A DNA stretch of 51,322 nt from Nitrospiria bacterium. GTDB taxonomy: Bacteria > Nitrospirota > Nitrospiria > DASWJH01. This document shows positions 33,101 to 42,100 of this stretch, in pieces. The notes beneath the pieces were generated by a model. That model searched no databases. It had not been told where the DNA came from and saw only the letters and a program-made list of their open reading frames with translations. The stretch covers positions 1 through 51,322 of the forward strand of contig DASWJH010000011.1 in assembly GCA_036397255.1 (NCBI GenBank). The letters are read 5' to 3'. Within the stretch, counting starts at the first letter, position 1. Each line of letters opens with the position of its first letter. Position numbers and translations under genes: made by a program.

Positions 33101-35020
33101 ATGTCTACCGTACAACTTCAATCGACCCCTAGACGGAAACTCCTGTTATTGATTGATCCATACCCGGAGGAAAATCCCTACCGCATGGTGGATAAGGAAC
33201 AAAGGGCCATCTGGTTTCCGAAACTTTCCCTTCCCGTAATCGCTGGAAGAACACCCAAAACATGGGATATCCGGATTATGGATGAAAGCCGTACCCTGGT
33301 CAGGAAATCCTTTGTGGACACCATTATTCAGGAATGGGGACCGGAAAATATCCTGGTGGGAATTTCCACCCAAATGACCTGCTACACACCTCGTGCTTAT
33401 GAAATCTCCAGTTGGTTTCGCACCCGGGGGGTGAAGGTTTGTTTGGGAGGCACCCATGCAACCTATTGCACCGATGAAGCCCGCCAAAACGCTGATGTGG
33501 TGGTGCGCTTTGAGGCCGATGAAATTTGGCCTCTGGTCCTCCAGGATTTTGAAAACGGCACCCTTCAACCCGTTTATGAAATGACCTCCTATCCCACATT
33601 TGAAAAAGATTATCCTCATCCCCGAATTGATCTGCTTCCCCAGGGATGCTATATGACCAACCAATGTATTCAAACCACCCGGGGATGCCATTTTGAATGT
33701 GAGTTTTGCAGCGTTTCTCCTTTTAATGGAAAAAGCTCAAGGCGGCGTTCTGTCGATGATGTCATTGCTGAAATTCAACGGATCAAAGAATGGCGGAGGA
33801 ACGAGCTGGTGGAAAAAATGGTCCACGGCCCCATTTGGCACCGGATCGGGACCACCCTCAGGATTTTAACGGGTATTGAAGATGGGACCATTTTTGCTTT
33901 CGTGGATGACCTTCACAACTCCAACCGGGACTACTGTAAAAAACTTTGGACCGCATTAAAGGAACTCAATATTAAATGGGGTGCTCAATGCACCCTCTTT
34001 TTGGGCAACGAACCCGACATGGTCAAATTGGCCGCTGAAAGCGGATGCGTGGCCATGTTCGTGGGGATGGAATCGGTCAATACGGATGTCTTGTCTGAAA
34101 TGAACAAACCGTTCAACCAAGAAGGCCGGTATGAAGACCAGATTAAATGTTTCCATGATCACGGCATTATGGTTAACCCAGGAATTATTTTTGGTTCCGA
34201 TGCAGATGATGAGTCCGTGTTTGAAAACACGGTAGAATTTCTCATTAAATGCCGGGTGGAGCTAGCGTATATCAATGTTGCCACCCCCCTGCCCGGCACC
34301 GTTCTCTTCGATCGATTGAAAGCGGAAGGGAGGATCTTTGACTGGGACTGGTCCCATTACGATGGGAAACATGTGGTGTTTCATCCAAAGAGGATGACAC
34401 CCGAGGTGCTTCAAGAGGGATTTTTCTGGGCCAACCGACAATTTTTCTCACTACCCTCCATCGCAAAGCGGATTTCATCCACCAGTCAGCGGATTATTCC
34501 CCGGTGGGTTATGAATTGGAGGTTTAGGAACTTGGTCCGTCGAACCACCCCTGCGGCAAACCTTTCCCCTTTGAGTCAAACCATCCGGAAGCTCCGTGTC
34601 CAACTTCCTTCAGTGGATACTGGAAATTTTATCCCCAATGCTTTGGGGGCGGTGAAAAATTCCGTTCAGGAAACCTCAAATCAAATCGACCGTTTTTTGA
34701 ATATTAAAGTCAAAAAGGATGAGGGTTTAACCACATTAATGGTAGAGCTGGAAGGCACACTGGACCGCTTTAACGTCAAGGAAGTCAGAAATCGAGTCGT
34801 GGAAGCGGCAAAAAAAGCACATATGGATATTGTTATTAACTTTGAGCACTTAAAATATGCAACCCCTGAAGCACTCCAGAGCCTCCTGGATTGGACCCAT
34901 ATACAGCGTCTGGCACCCGCTGTTCGAATTAAATTTTTAAATCTCAAAGCGTCCTTTCAACAGGCGTTGACACAACCCCTGCCTATTGGAATTGAGATTG
35001 CCAAGAAAGAGCTAGGATAA
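33101..35020 (+). CDS. B12-binding-type radical SAM protein with C-terminal STAS-like domain
   Basis: This 639-aa protein, as I read it, has three parts. Residues 10-175 resemble the cobalamin-binding Rossmann domain seen in many radical SAM enzymes (LLLIDPYPEENPYRMVD; GVKVCLGGTHATYC), but no DxHxxG cobalamin-lower-ligand motif is evident. Residues 190-420 form the radical SAM core with the cluster cysteines C196-x3-C200-x2-C203 (TTRGCHFECEFC). The last 100 residues (from about 537) look like a STAS domain: TTLMVELEGTLDRFNVKEV, then DIVINFEHLKYATPEALQSL. AAGGAGA supports the ATG. The stop overlaps the lysA ATG (TAATG), so it is coupled to lysine synthesis, though no lysine enzyme of this type is known to me. 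Substrate unknown. Confidence 0.8.
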   Translation: MSTVQLQSTPRRKLLLLIDPYPEENPYRMVDKEQRAIWFPKLSLPVIAGRTPKTWDIRIMDESRTLVRKSFVDTIIQEWGPENILVGISTQMTCYTPRAYEISSWFRTRGVKVCLGGTHATYCTDEARQNADVVVRFEADEIWPLVLQDFENGTLQPVYEMTSYPTFEKDYPHPRIDLLPQGCYMTNQCIQTTRGCHFECEFCSVSPFNGKSSRRRSVDDVIAEIQRIKEWRRNELVEKMVHGPIWHRIGTTLRILTGIEDGTIFAFVDDLHNSNRDYCKKLWTALKELNIKWGAQCTLFLGNEPDMVKLAAESGCVAMFVGMESVNTDVLSEMNKPFNQEGRYEDQIKCFHDHGIMVNPGIIFGSDADDESVFENTVEFLIKCRVELAYINVATPLPGTVLFDRLKAEGRIFDWDWSHYDGKHVVFHPKRMTPEVLQEGFFWANRQFFSLPSIAKRISSTSQRIIPRWVMNWRFRNLVRRTTPAANLSPLSQTIRKLRVQLPSVDTGNFIPNALGAVKNSVQETSNQIDRFLNIKVKKDEGLTTLMVELEGTLDRFNVKEVRNRVVEAAKKAHMDIVINFEHLKYATPEALQSLLDWTHIQRLAPAVRIKFLNLKASFQQALTQPLPIGIEIAKKELG

Positions 35021-36276
35021 TGCATACATTTCATTACAAAGGAAAAGAACTCTATTGTGAGGCTCTCCCCATCCGGTCCATTGCTGAAAAGGTCGGAACA
35101 CCCTTTTACCTCTACAGTACAGAAACACTTCAGAAACATTTCCAGGTGTTAGACAGTGCCTTTCAGGGAGTTTCTCATCTAATTGCCTTCGCGGTAAAGG
35201 CCAATTCCAATTTGGCTGTCCTACGACTTTTCGGGCGGCAAGGGGGAGGGGCTGATATCGTTTCCTCAGGGGAACTGTTCAGGGCCAGGAAAGCAGGAAT
35301 CCCCTCTTCTCGGATCGTCTTTGCGGGGGTCGGCAAAACACGTCAGGAAATCGAGGATGCGATAAAAGCGGGAGTTCTTATGTTCAATGTGGAATCCCCT
35401 CAGGAATTGGTTCAGATCCATGAGGTGGCAAAGGCAGAAGGCAAAAAGGCCCCGGTGGCCCTCCGGGTCAATCCCAACATTAATCCCAAAACCCACCCTT
35501 ATATCTCCACAGGGTTAAAGAAAAACAAATTTGGTATTGCCATTGATCAGGCTGTGGAAGAGTATCGGTTGGCAAAGCGCCTGGACCATTTGGACATCGT
35601 GGGGGTGCATTGTCATATCGGGTCCCAATTGACCGAAGTTCAACCCTTTGTCGACGCCCTTAAAAAAGTTCTTAAACTGGTTACCCAACTTAAAAAAGAA
35701 GGAATTCCTATACAGTATTTGGATATGGGTGGGGGTTTAGGCATTACCTACCAAGGGGAAACCCCGCCTAAACCCAAGGAGTTGGCCAAGGCGATTCTTC
35801 CCTTGTTGAAAGGGGAACCCTACACCCTGATTCTTGAACCAGGAAGGGTTCTAGTCGGAAACGCCGGCATACTGGTTACCAAAGTCCTTTACTTAAAAGA
35901 AAGTCCAAACAAGCGATTCGCAATAGTGGATGCCGCCATGAACGACCTGCTCCGTCCGACCCTGTATGAGGCCTACCATGAAATTCTTCCGGTGGTCAAA
36001 ACCCGAATGAAACCCATAACCGTTGATGTGGTCGGTCCCATCTGTGAAACTGGGGATTTCCTGGCAAAAAACCGGAAAATCAATGCTTACCGGCCAGGAG
36101 ATTTACTGGCGGTCATGTCTGCCGGGGCCTATGGGTTTACGATGTCTTCCAACTACAATGCCAGACCCCGGGTGGCCGAGGTCCTGGTCAATGGGGAACA
36201 GTTTCATGTCATTCGGCAACGGGAAACCGTTGAGGATCTAATCAGGGGAGAGGTCATTCCCGACTTCTTAAAATAA
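35020..36276 (+). CDS. lysA: Diaminopimelate decarboxylase
   Basis: This 418-aa fold-III PLP enzyme decarboxylates meso-DAP to L-lysine. The PLP lysine is in IAFAVKANSN (about residue 58). HCHIGSQLTEV, the glycine-rich LDMGGGLGITY, LEPGRVLVGNAGIL and the substrate-side GPICETGDFLA motifs are intact. Its ATG overlaps the stop of the radical SAM gene. It competes with MurE for meso-DAP and so sits at the branch between lysine and peptidoglycan. Confidence 0.97.
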   Translation: MHTFHYKGKELYCEALPIRSIAEKVGTPFYLYSTETLQKHFQVLDSAFQGVSHLIAFAVKANSNLAVLRLFGRQGGGADIVSSGELFRARKAGIPSSRIVFAGVGKTRQEIEDAIKAGVLMFNVESPQELVQIHEVAKAEGKKAPVALRVNPNINPKTHPYISTGLKKNKFGIAIDQAVEEYRLAKRLDHLDIVGVHCHIGSQLTEVQPFVDALKKVLKLVTQLKKEGIPIQYLDMGGGLGITYQGETPPKPKELAKAILPLLKGEPYTLILEPGRVLVGNAGILVTKVLYLKESPNKRFAIVDAAMNDLLRPTLYEAYHEILPVVKTRMKPITVDVVGPICETGDFLAKNRKINAYRPGDLLAVMSAGAYGFTMSSNYNARPRVAEVLVNGEQFHVIRQRETVEDLIRGEVIPDFLK

Positions 36277-36307
36277 CCATTTTTTCTTTTGGAAAAAGTG
36301 CATCAGT

Positions 36308-37144
36308 ATGACGCCAACGGAACAAAAGATTCCTTTCACTAAAATGAGTGGGAGCGGGAACGATTTTATCATCATCGATAACCGCAAAAAAATCGCCCCG
36401 GAAAAAAACATCCAAGAATTTGTCACAAAAATTTGCCAGCGTCGGGTTTCAGTAGGAGCAGACGGGGTCATTTTCATTGAGCCTTCCGAACAGGCACACT
36501 TTCGATGGCGGTATTACAATTCTGATGGAGGAGAGGTGGAAATGTGCGGTAACGGAAGCCGGTGTATTGCCCGATTTGCCCACCTGCATGGAATTGCCCC
36601 TGCGAAGATGTCCTTTGAAACATTGGCGGGAATCATTCAGGCAGAAGTCAAAGGTCGTGAGGTAAAGGTCCAACTCACGGAACCCAAAGATCTCTCTCTT
36701 CACCTCATGATTCCCCTTCAATCTGGGGAAAGGGAGGCCTATTTTTTAAACACGGGAGTCCCCCACGCGGTTTATTTTGTGAAGGATCCCAATACGGTGG
36801 ATGTGGAGGGACTAGGTCGGGAAACACGCTTTCATCCGCTGTTTCAACCCTCGGGAACCAACGCCAATTTTGTGAGCCTGGAAGACCCTCACCATATGGT
36901 AATTCGAACCTATGAACGGGGGGTGGAGGGAGAAACCCTGGCCTGCGGAACCGGGGCGGTAGCCTCCGCCTTGATCTCCGGAGCACTGGGGAAGACCACA
37001 TCCCCAGTGGAACTCACTACCCGGGGAAGAGAAATTTTAAAGGTGTATTTTCAATGGAATGGAAAACGGTTTTCCAACGTTTTTCTTGAAGGAAACACAC
37101 ACCTGATTTATTCAGGAGAAATCGGGGAAGAGGCCTGGAGATGA
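36308..37144 (+). CDS. dapF: Diaminopimelate epimerase
   Basis: This 278-aa PLP-independent epimerase converts LL-DAP to meso-DAP with a two-cysteine mechanism. Both catalytic cysteines are present: MCGNGSRCIARF (about residue 79) and ETLACGTGAVASAL (about residue 218). The N-terminal FTKMSGSGNDFIIID is typical. The dapA ATG overlaps its stop codon (ATGA). Confidence 0.97.
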   Translation: MTPTEQKIPFTKMSGSGNDFIIIDNRKKIAPEKNIQEFVTKICQRRVSVGADGVIFIEPSEQAHFRWRYYNSDGGEVEMCGNGSRCIARFAHLHGIAPAKMSFETLAGIIQAEVKGREVKVQLTEPKDLSLHLMIPLQSGEREAYFLNTGVPHAVYFVKDPNTVDVEGLGRETRFHPLFQPSGTNANFVSLEDPHHMVIRTYERGVEGETLACGTGAVASALISGALGKTTSPVELTTRGREILKVYFQWNGKRFSNVFLEGNTHLIYSGEIGEEAWR

Positions 37145-38031
37145 CAAAGAACAAGGCAACCCTTCAAGGGTCAATGGTCGCCATCATTACGCCATTTAAA
37201 AATAACCGTTTGGATGAGGAAGCTTTTAGTCAACTGATAGAAAACCAGATCCGAAACGGAACCGACGCCATTGTTCCCTGTGGCACGACGGGAGAATCGG
37301 CAACACTTAGCCATGAGGAACACAAACGGGTAGTGGAGTTATGCGTCGAAGTGGTCGCCAACCGTGCATCCGTTATCGCAGGGTCTGGATCCAACTCCAC
37401 GGAAGAAGCCATCCTGCTGACCCAGCATGCACAAAAAGCCAAAGCCTCTGCCGCCCTTTTGATTTCACCCTACTATAACAAGCCCACTCAAGAAGGGCTC
37501 TACCGCCATTTCAAAGAGATTGCGGACCGCGTGGACATCCCCCTTGTCATTTATAACATTCCTGGAAGGACCAGCATCAATGTTCTTCCCAAAACCCTGG
37601 CACGGTTGTGTACCCATCCCAATATTGTTGCAGTCAAAGAATCCAGCGGTTCACTCCAGCAGATTTCAGAGATCATTCATTTCTGTGGAGACCATTTAGA
37701 TATTCTTTCAGGTGATGACATTCTGACGCTCCCCATTATGGCCATTGGAGGAAAAGGGGTCATTTCCGTTGTTGCCAATCTGGTACCAGGGGAAGTCTCG
37801 GCCCTGGTTCATGCCATGGCCGATGGAAAGGTGGAGAAAGCCCGGGCCATTCATCAAAAACTTTTTCCTCTGACCGAAGCCCTATTTCTGGAAACCAATC
37901 CGATTCCGGTTAAAACAGCTCTTTCTTTCATGGACCGCTGCACGGATGAAATGCGTCTTCCCCTCTGCCCCATGTCTTCGGAAAACCAAAACCGTTTAAA
38001 AAGCGTAATGAAAAATTATGGCCTTCTCTAA
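37141..38031 (+). CDS. dapA: 4-hydroxy-tetrahydrodipicolinate synthase
   Basis: This 296-aa TIM-barrel aldolase condenses pyruvate with aspartate semialdehyde. Schiff-base lysine in IVAVKESSGSL (about residue 165), catalytic Thr pair in CGTTGESATLSHEEH, the tyrosine in LLISPYYNKPTQEG, and the NIPGRTSIN segment are visible. The start MTKNKATLQGSMVAIITPF matches the family. It is coupled to dapF by a four-base overlap. Confidence 0.97.
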   Translation: MTKNKATLQGSMVAIITPFKNNRLDEEAFSQLIENQIRNGTDAIVPCGTTGESATLSHEEHKRVVELCVEVVANRASVIAGSGSNSTEEAILLTQHAQKAKASAALLISPYYNKPTQEGLYRHFKEIADRVDIPLVIYNIPGRTSINVLPKTLARLCTHPNIVAVKESSGSLQQISEIIHFCGDHLDILSGDDILTLPIMAIGGKGVISVVANLVPGEVSALVHAMADGKVEKARAIHQKLFPLTEALFLETNPIPVKTALSFMDRCTDEMRLPLCPMSSENQNRLKSVMKNYGLL

Positions 38032-38091
38032 TCCTCTTCAAAGAAGTTCTCTTTTCTACCTGTATGGTGTTTCGCATCGGGGGGGATTTCA

Positions 38092-38901
38092 TTGGCCAAG
38101 GTGACGATCTACGGTGCTGCAGGAAAAATGGGCCAGCGGCTCATGAGACTGGCTTGTGAGACCAAAGGAATTCAGCTTGTAGGGGCCGTGGAGCATTCAG
38201 GCCATCCCCTTTTGGGACAAGATGTCGGCCAGCTGATCGGAGCAAAACAAACGGGCATCACACTAACCGCCAATTTGACCGAGGCATTAAATAAAGCCGA
38301 GGTCTTAATTGATTTCTCGACAACTGAAGCCACATTGAATTCCCTTCAAACGGCTTCTTTTTTGAAAAAACCCATGGTCATCGGAACAACTGGATTTACA
38401 GAAAAAGAGGTCAACCGCATCAAAAATTTTTCCAAAACCATTCCCTGTGTCATGGCCCCCAACATGAGCGTTGGCGTCAATGTTTTGTTTAAATTATTGG
38501 AAGAGGTGGTCCCCATTCTAGGAGAGGACTACGACATTGAAATAATCGAGGCCCATCACCGCCACAAAAAAGATGCCCCCAGTGGGACCGCAATGAAAAT
38601 GGCCCAAATCGTCGCCAAGGCACTCCGCCGGGATTTAAATGAAGTGGCCCGGTACAGCCGACATGGTTTGATCGGTGAACGCAAAGAGAAAGAAATCGGC
38701 ATTCAAACCATCCGCGCAGGGGAAATTGTGGGAGAACATACCGTTTTGTTTGCAGGCCCGGGTGAAACCCTTGAAATCAAACACCAGGCCTTCAATCGAG
38801 ACAATTTTGCTCGCGGCGCTCTGGAAGCGGCCAGATGGATTGTGGGAAAACCTCCTGGTCATTTTGACATGCTGGATGTCTTAGGCTTTAGGGATCAATG
38901 A
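38092..38901 (+). CDS. dapB: 4-hydroxy-tetrahydrodipicolinate reductase
   Basis: This 269-aa NAD(P)H-dependent reductase forms tetrahydrodipicolinate. N-terminal Rossmann motif VTIYGAAGKMGQRLM, the DFSTTEATLN segment, and the signature IEAHHRHKKDAPSGTA with the catalytic histidines and lysine are intact. It starts with TTG at 38092 behind a G-run (GGGGGG) about 6 nt upstream. It overlaps the next gene by four bases. Confidence 0.96.
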   Translation: MAKVTIYGAAGKMGQRLMRLACETKGIQLVGAVEHSGHPLLGQDVGQLIGAKQTGITLTANLTEALNKAEVLIDFSTTEATLNSLQTASFLKKPMVIGTTGFTEKEVNRIKNFSKTIPCVMAPNMSVGVNVLFKLLEEVVPILGEDYDIEIIEAHHRHKKDAPSGTAMKMAQIVAKALRRDLNEVARYSRHGLIGERKEKEIGIQTIRAGEIVGEHTVLFAGPGETLEIKHQAFNRDNFARGALEAARWIVGKPPGHFDMLDVLGFRDQ

Positions 38902-39647
38902 AAATCGTTCGGTTTGAGTCCCAACAGAAAATCTACACAGGAGAATTGAAAGAGGGAAAAATTCATACCCTAACGGGAGAATGGTCTTCTTTGAAACCGG
39001 AGGGGAAAATTTTTGATCTTCAAAAGGTCCGTCTTCTCGTTCCGTGCCGGCCCACGAAAATCATTGCTGTAGGGAAAAACTACCCCGAGCATATCAAAGA
39101 AGTTTCTGGGGAAATTCCCAAAGAACCGATCCTGTTTATGAAACCTCCAACGGCGGCCCTTCCCACCGAAGGGGCAATTATTTTTCCTGAAATGTCCCAC
39201 CGGGTGGACTATGAGGCGGAACTGGGGGTGGTGATGAAAGCTAAAGCAAAAGGAATCCCAGCCCAAGAAACAGAAAATTATATTTTAGGTTACACCTGTG
39301 TGAATGATGTCACCGCCCGAGACCTTCAGAAAAAAGATGGCCAATGGACCCGGGCCAAATCATTTGATACCTTTGCCCCCATTGGACCCTGGATCGTCAC
39401 CGGTCTCGACCCTTTTGACCTTAAAATTGAATCAGCCCTTAACGGGGAACTGAAACAAACCGGCCGAACCTCCCAAATGCTTTTTAATATCCGGGAATTG
39501 ATCAGTTTTATTTCCCAAGTTATGACACTTGAACCCGGAGACGTGGTGGCCACCGGAACCCCATCTGGCATCGGACCTATGAAGCGCGGGGATACCATTG
39601 AGGTCACCATTGAGGGAATCGGAACCCTTCGGAATCGAGTGGTATAA
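38898..39647 (+). CDS. Fumarylacetoacetate hydrolase family protein
   Basis: This 249-aa protein belongs to the FAH superfamily of metal-dependent hydrolases, decarboxylases and tautomerases. A small N-terminal domain is followed by the FAH core: KIIAVGKNYPEH, metal ligands in VDYEAELGVV, VNDVTARDLQKKDGQW, and the end GDVVATGTPSGIGPMKRGD. Relatives include acylpyruvases, oxaloacetate tautomerase/decarboxylase and HpaG-type isomerases, so the substrate cannot be named. It overlaps dapB by four bases (ATGA), so it is translated with the lysine genes. Its ligands suggest an active enzyme, possibly acting on an oxaloacetate- or pyruvate-derived side product. Confidence 0.9.
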   Translation: MKIVRFESQQKIYTGELKEGKIHTLTGEWSSLKPEGKIFDLQKVRLLVPCRPTKIIAVGKNYPEHIKEVSGEIPKEPILFMKPPTAALPTEGAIIFPEMSHRVDYEAELGVVMKAKAKGIPAQETENYILGYTCVNDVTARDLQKKDGQWTRAKSFDTFAPIGPWIVTGLDPFDLKIESALNGELKQTGRTSQMLFNIRELISFISQVMTLEPGDVVATGTPSGIGPMKRGDTIEVTIEGIGTLRNRVV

Positions 39648-39683
39648 GGGAAAAAATTGTCTATAATGAAAGGAGATTAAAAA

Positions 39684-40859
39684 TTGACCTTATTACCCAT
39701 TGAAATGGCAAAACGCGTAAAGGACCTTCCCCCATACCTTTTTGCCGCTATTGACCAAATGAAGCAGGAAGCCATACAACGGGGGGTGGATATCATCAAT
39801 CTCGGCGTAGGGGATCCCGATCTTCCCACCCCACCTGAAATTGTCCGGAGTCTGCAAAGGGCTGCCGAAAATCCGCAACATCATCAATATCCTTCCTACG
39901 ATGGCATGAAGAGTTTTCGGCAAGCAGTAGCCTCTTGGTATGAAAAAAGGTTTGGGGTTTCATTGGATCCAAACCGGGAGGTTTTAACCCTCATTGGTTC
40001 AAAAGAGGGAATCGGTCATCTCCCCCTGGCTCTCATCAACCCCGGGGATGTTTCTTTAATTCCCTCTCCGGGTTATCCGGTATATCAAGCGGGAACCCTT
40101 TTTGCGGGTGGACACACCGGGATCATGCCCCTTTTGAAAGAAAATGGTTTTTTACCCCAACTCTCCACCATTCCCGCAACCATCATTAAAAGGTCCAGGC
40201 TCTTGTTTATCAATTATCCCAATAACCCCACGGCTGCCACCGCAGACCTTTCTTTTTTTGAAGAAGTGGTGGGTTTTGCCAAGAGAAACAATATTATTGT
40301 TTGCCATGATGCGGCCTATTCGGAAATCTTCTACGATGGGGTTCAACCCCTCAGCTTTCTTCAAGCGCGGGGAGCAAAAGATGTGGGAATTGAATTTCAT
40401 TCCCTATCCAAAACCTACAATATGACCGGATGGCGGATTGGGTTCGCAGTGGGCCACCCCGATGTGATTGCGGCCCTTGGAAAAATTAAAAGCAACATTG
40501 ATTCAGGGGTTTTTCAAGCCATTCAGGAAGCAGGAATCAGCGCTTTGAATATGGGAAACAGCCCTTTGGAAACCATTCGATCAACCTACCAAGCCCGACG
40601 GGATGCTTTCATTCCTCCTCTCAGGGAGATGGGGTTTAATGTAGAACCTCCGAAAGCCGCATTCTATGTTTGGGCGGAAACCCCAAAAGGCTACACTTCA
40701 ACCGGGTTAACAAAAATTCTTCTTGAAAAAGCGGGAATCATCACCACCCCAGGGGTTGGGTTTGGAGAAGCTGGAGAAGGGTACATCCGGATGACCTTGA
40801 CGGTACCCAAAGAACGGCTTTTAGAAGCAGCCCAACGGATCAAAAAAATTGGGCTTTAG
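39684..40859 (+). CDS. dapL: LL-diaminopimelate aminotransferase
   Basis: This 391-aa class I/II PLP aminotransferase is identified by its start (DLPPYLFAAIDQMKQEA), INLGVGDPDLPTPPEIV, and its location among dap genes. It converts tetrahydrodipicolinate directly to LL-DAP using glutamate, replacing DapD-DapC-DapE. PLP lysine is in FHSLSKTYNMTGWRIGF (about residue 239). TTG start with AAGGAGA upstream. Other family members (alanine or aspartate aminotransferases) are possible, but context and the N-terminal signature favour DapL. Confidence 0.9.
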   Translation: MTLLPIEMAKRVKDLPPYLFAAIDQMKQEAIQRGVDIINLGVGDPDLPTPPEIVRSLQRAAENPQHHQYPSYDGMKSFRQAVASWYEKRFGVSLDPNREVLTLIGSKEGIGHLPLALINPGDVSLIPSPGYPVYQAGTLFAGGHTGIMPLLKENGFLPQLSTIPATIIKRSRLLFINYPNNPTAATADLSFFEEVVGFAKRNNIIVCHDAAYSEIFYDGVQPLSFLQARGAKDVGIEFHSLSKTYNMTGWRIGFAVGHPDVIAALGKIKSNIDSGVFQAIQEAGISALNMGNSPLETIRSTYQARRDAFIPPLREMGFNVEPPKAAFYVWAETPKGYTSTGLTKILLEKAGIITTPGVGFGEAGEGYIRMTLTVPKERLLEAAQRIKKIGL

Positions 40860-40869
40860 AGAAAACCTT

Positions 40870-41400
40870 ATGGGAGAAATTTGCTATATCGGTTTAGGCT
40901 CCAATCTGGGGAACCGTGCCCTTTTTTTAAAAAGAGCCCAGGACCAATTGGAGGCTCTTTCCAAAACCGCGTTGACCCGGGTCTCTCCCGTCTATGAAAC
41001 CCAGCCCGAAGGGCCTGTTTCCCAACCCTGGTTTCTCAATGAAGTGGTTGCCCTCCGGACCCTTTTGGAGCCCGAAGAACTTTTATTTCATTGTCTGCGG
41101 ATTGAAAACCAGGAAGGAAGGGTTCGTCATCAAACCTGGGGTCCTCGAACACTGGATTTGGATATCCTAATGTTTGGAAACCGCATTGTTGAACAGGAAC
41201 GCCTTCAAATTCCACATCCCCGGTTGGCAGAACGCCGTTTTGTCTTAACCCCATTGGCTGAAATTGCCCCTTCAACCGTTCATCCGATTTTAAAAAAAAC
41301 CATTAAAACCCTTCTGAATGATCTAAAGGGTACACCCCAGATGCTGCCTTATTCGGTTTCTCCGTTCTGCCCCTCGGGTGTTCCAGGAGAGATACCATGA
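40870..41400 (+). CDS. folK: 2-amino-4-hydroxy-6-hydroxymethyldihydropteridine diphosphokinase
   Basis: This 176-aa HPPK transfers pyrophosphate from ATP to the pterin in folate synthesis. It shows YIGLGSNLGNRALFLKRAQ at the N terminus, ETQPEGPVSQPWFLNEV, and the signature WGPRTLDLDILMFG with the magnesium aspartates. The ATG at 40870 gives the family N terminus; an in-frame start 21 bp earlier would overlap dapL. Its stop overlaps the next ATG. Confidence 0.95.
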   Translation: MGEICYIGLGSNLGNRALFLKRAQDQLEALSKTALTRVSPVYETQPEGPVSQPWFLNEVVALRTLLEPEELLFHCLRIENQEGRVRHQTWGPRTLDLDILMFGNRIVEQERLQIPHPRLAERRFVLTPLAEIAPSTVHPILKKTIKTLLNDLKGTPQMLPYSVSPFCPSGVPGEIP

Positions 41401-42035
41401 TAGACCCTTCTTACCTTGTCATCGAAGGGCCCATCGGGGTGGGGAAAACCAGTTTGGTTTCCCTCTTAAGCAAGGAGATGAACGGGCGGGAAATTCTAGA
41501 ACATGTTGAGGATAATCCTTTTTTATATTCCTTCTATAAAGATCCTGAACGGTTTGCATTTCAAACACAACTTTTTTTTCTTCTTTCCCGCTATCGTCAA
41601 TTAGAAGAGTTGAAACAACCCGACCTTTTTCACCGGGTCACGGTAACTGATTATTTTCTCCCGAAAGACCGGCTTTTTGCATCCCTCAACCTAACCCCAA
41701 GTGAGCTGGGGCTTTATGATCAAATTTACGCCCTCCTGAATCTGCGCCTTCCGAAACCGGATCTGGTGATTTATCTTCAAGCACAAACCGAAATACTGAT
41801 GGAACGGATCCTGCTCCGGGGAAAAGAATATGAAAAAGAAATTTCTTGGGACTATATCCATTCCGTCAACCAGGCCTACAATGATTTTTTCTTTCACTAC
41901 AACGAAACTCCGTTGCTTGTGATTCAAACCACTGAGATGGATTTTGTCCATAACCGAATGGATCTAGAAGACCTTTACAAACAAATTCAAAACATGGGAC
42001 AGGGAACCCAATATTATATTCCCCGGAAAGGATGA
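41397..42035 (+). CDS. Deoxynucleoside kinase (dNK family)
   Basis: This 212-aa P-loop kinase phosphorylates deoxynucleosides (dA, dG or dC) in salvage. It shows the P-loop IEGPIGVGKTSLVSLL (residues 9-24), the substrate segment EDNPFLYSFYKDPERFAFQTQ, the lid/ERS-like region DYFLPKDRLFA, and RGKEYEKEISWDYIHSVNQA near the C terminus. Sequence alone does not fix the base specificity. It is coupled to folK by a four-base overlap and is the last gene of the plus-strand cluster. A folK-dNK pair is seen in several phyla. Confidence 0.9.
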   Translation: MIDPSYLVIEGPIGVGKTSLVSLLSKEMNGREILEHVEDNPFLYSFYKDPERFAFQTQLFFLLSRYRQLEELKQPDLFHRVTVTDYFLPKDRLFASLNLTPSELGLYDQIYALLNLRLPKPDLVIYLQAQTEILMERILLRGKEYEKEISWDYIHSVNQAYNDFFFHYNETPLLVIQTTEMDFVHNRMDLEDLYKQIQNMGQGTQYYIPRKG

Positions 42036-42100
42036 ATCACTTCAAATGGAAGGGCATTCTGGCAGGACAATCAGGAGGTTTTTAAATCAATTGGTTTATC

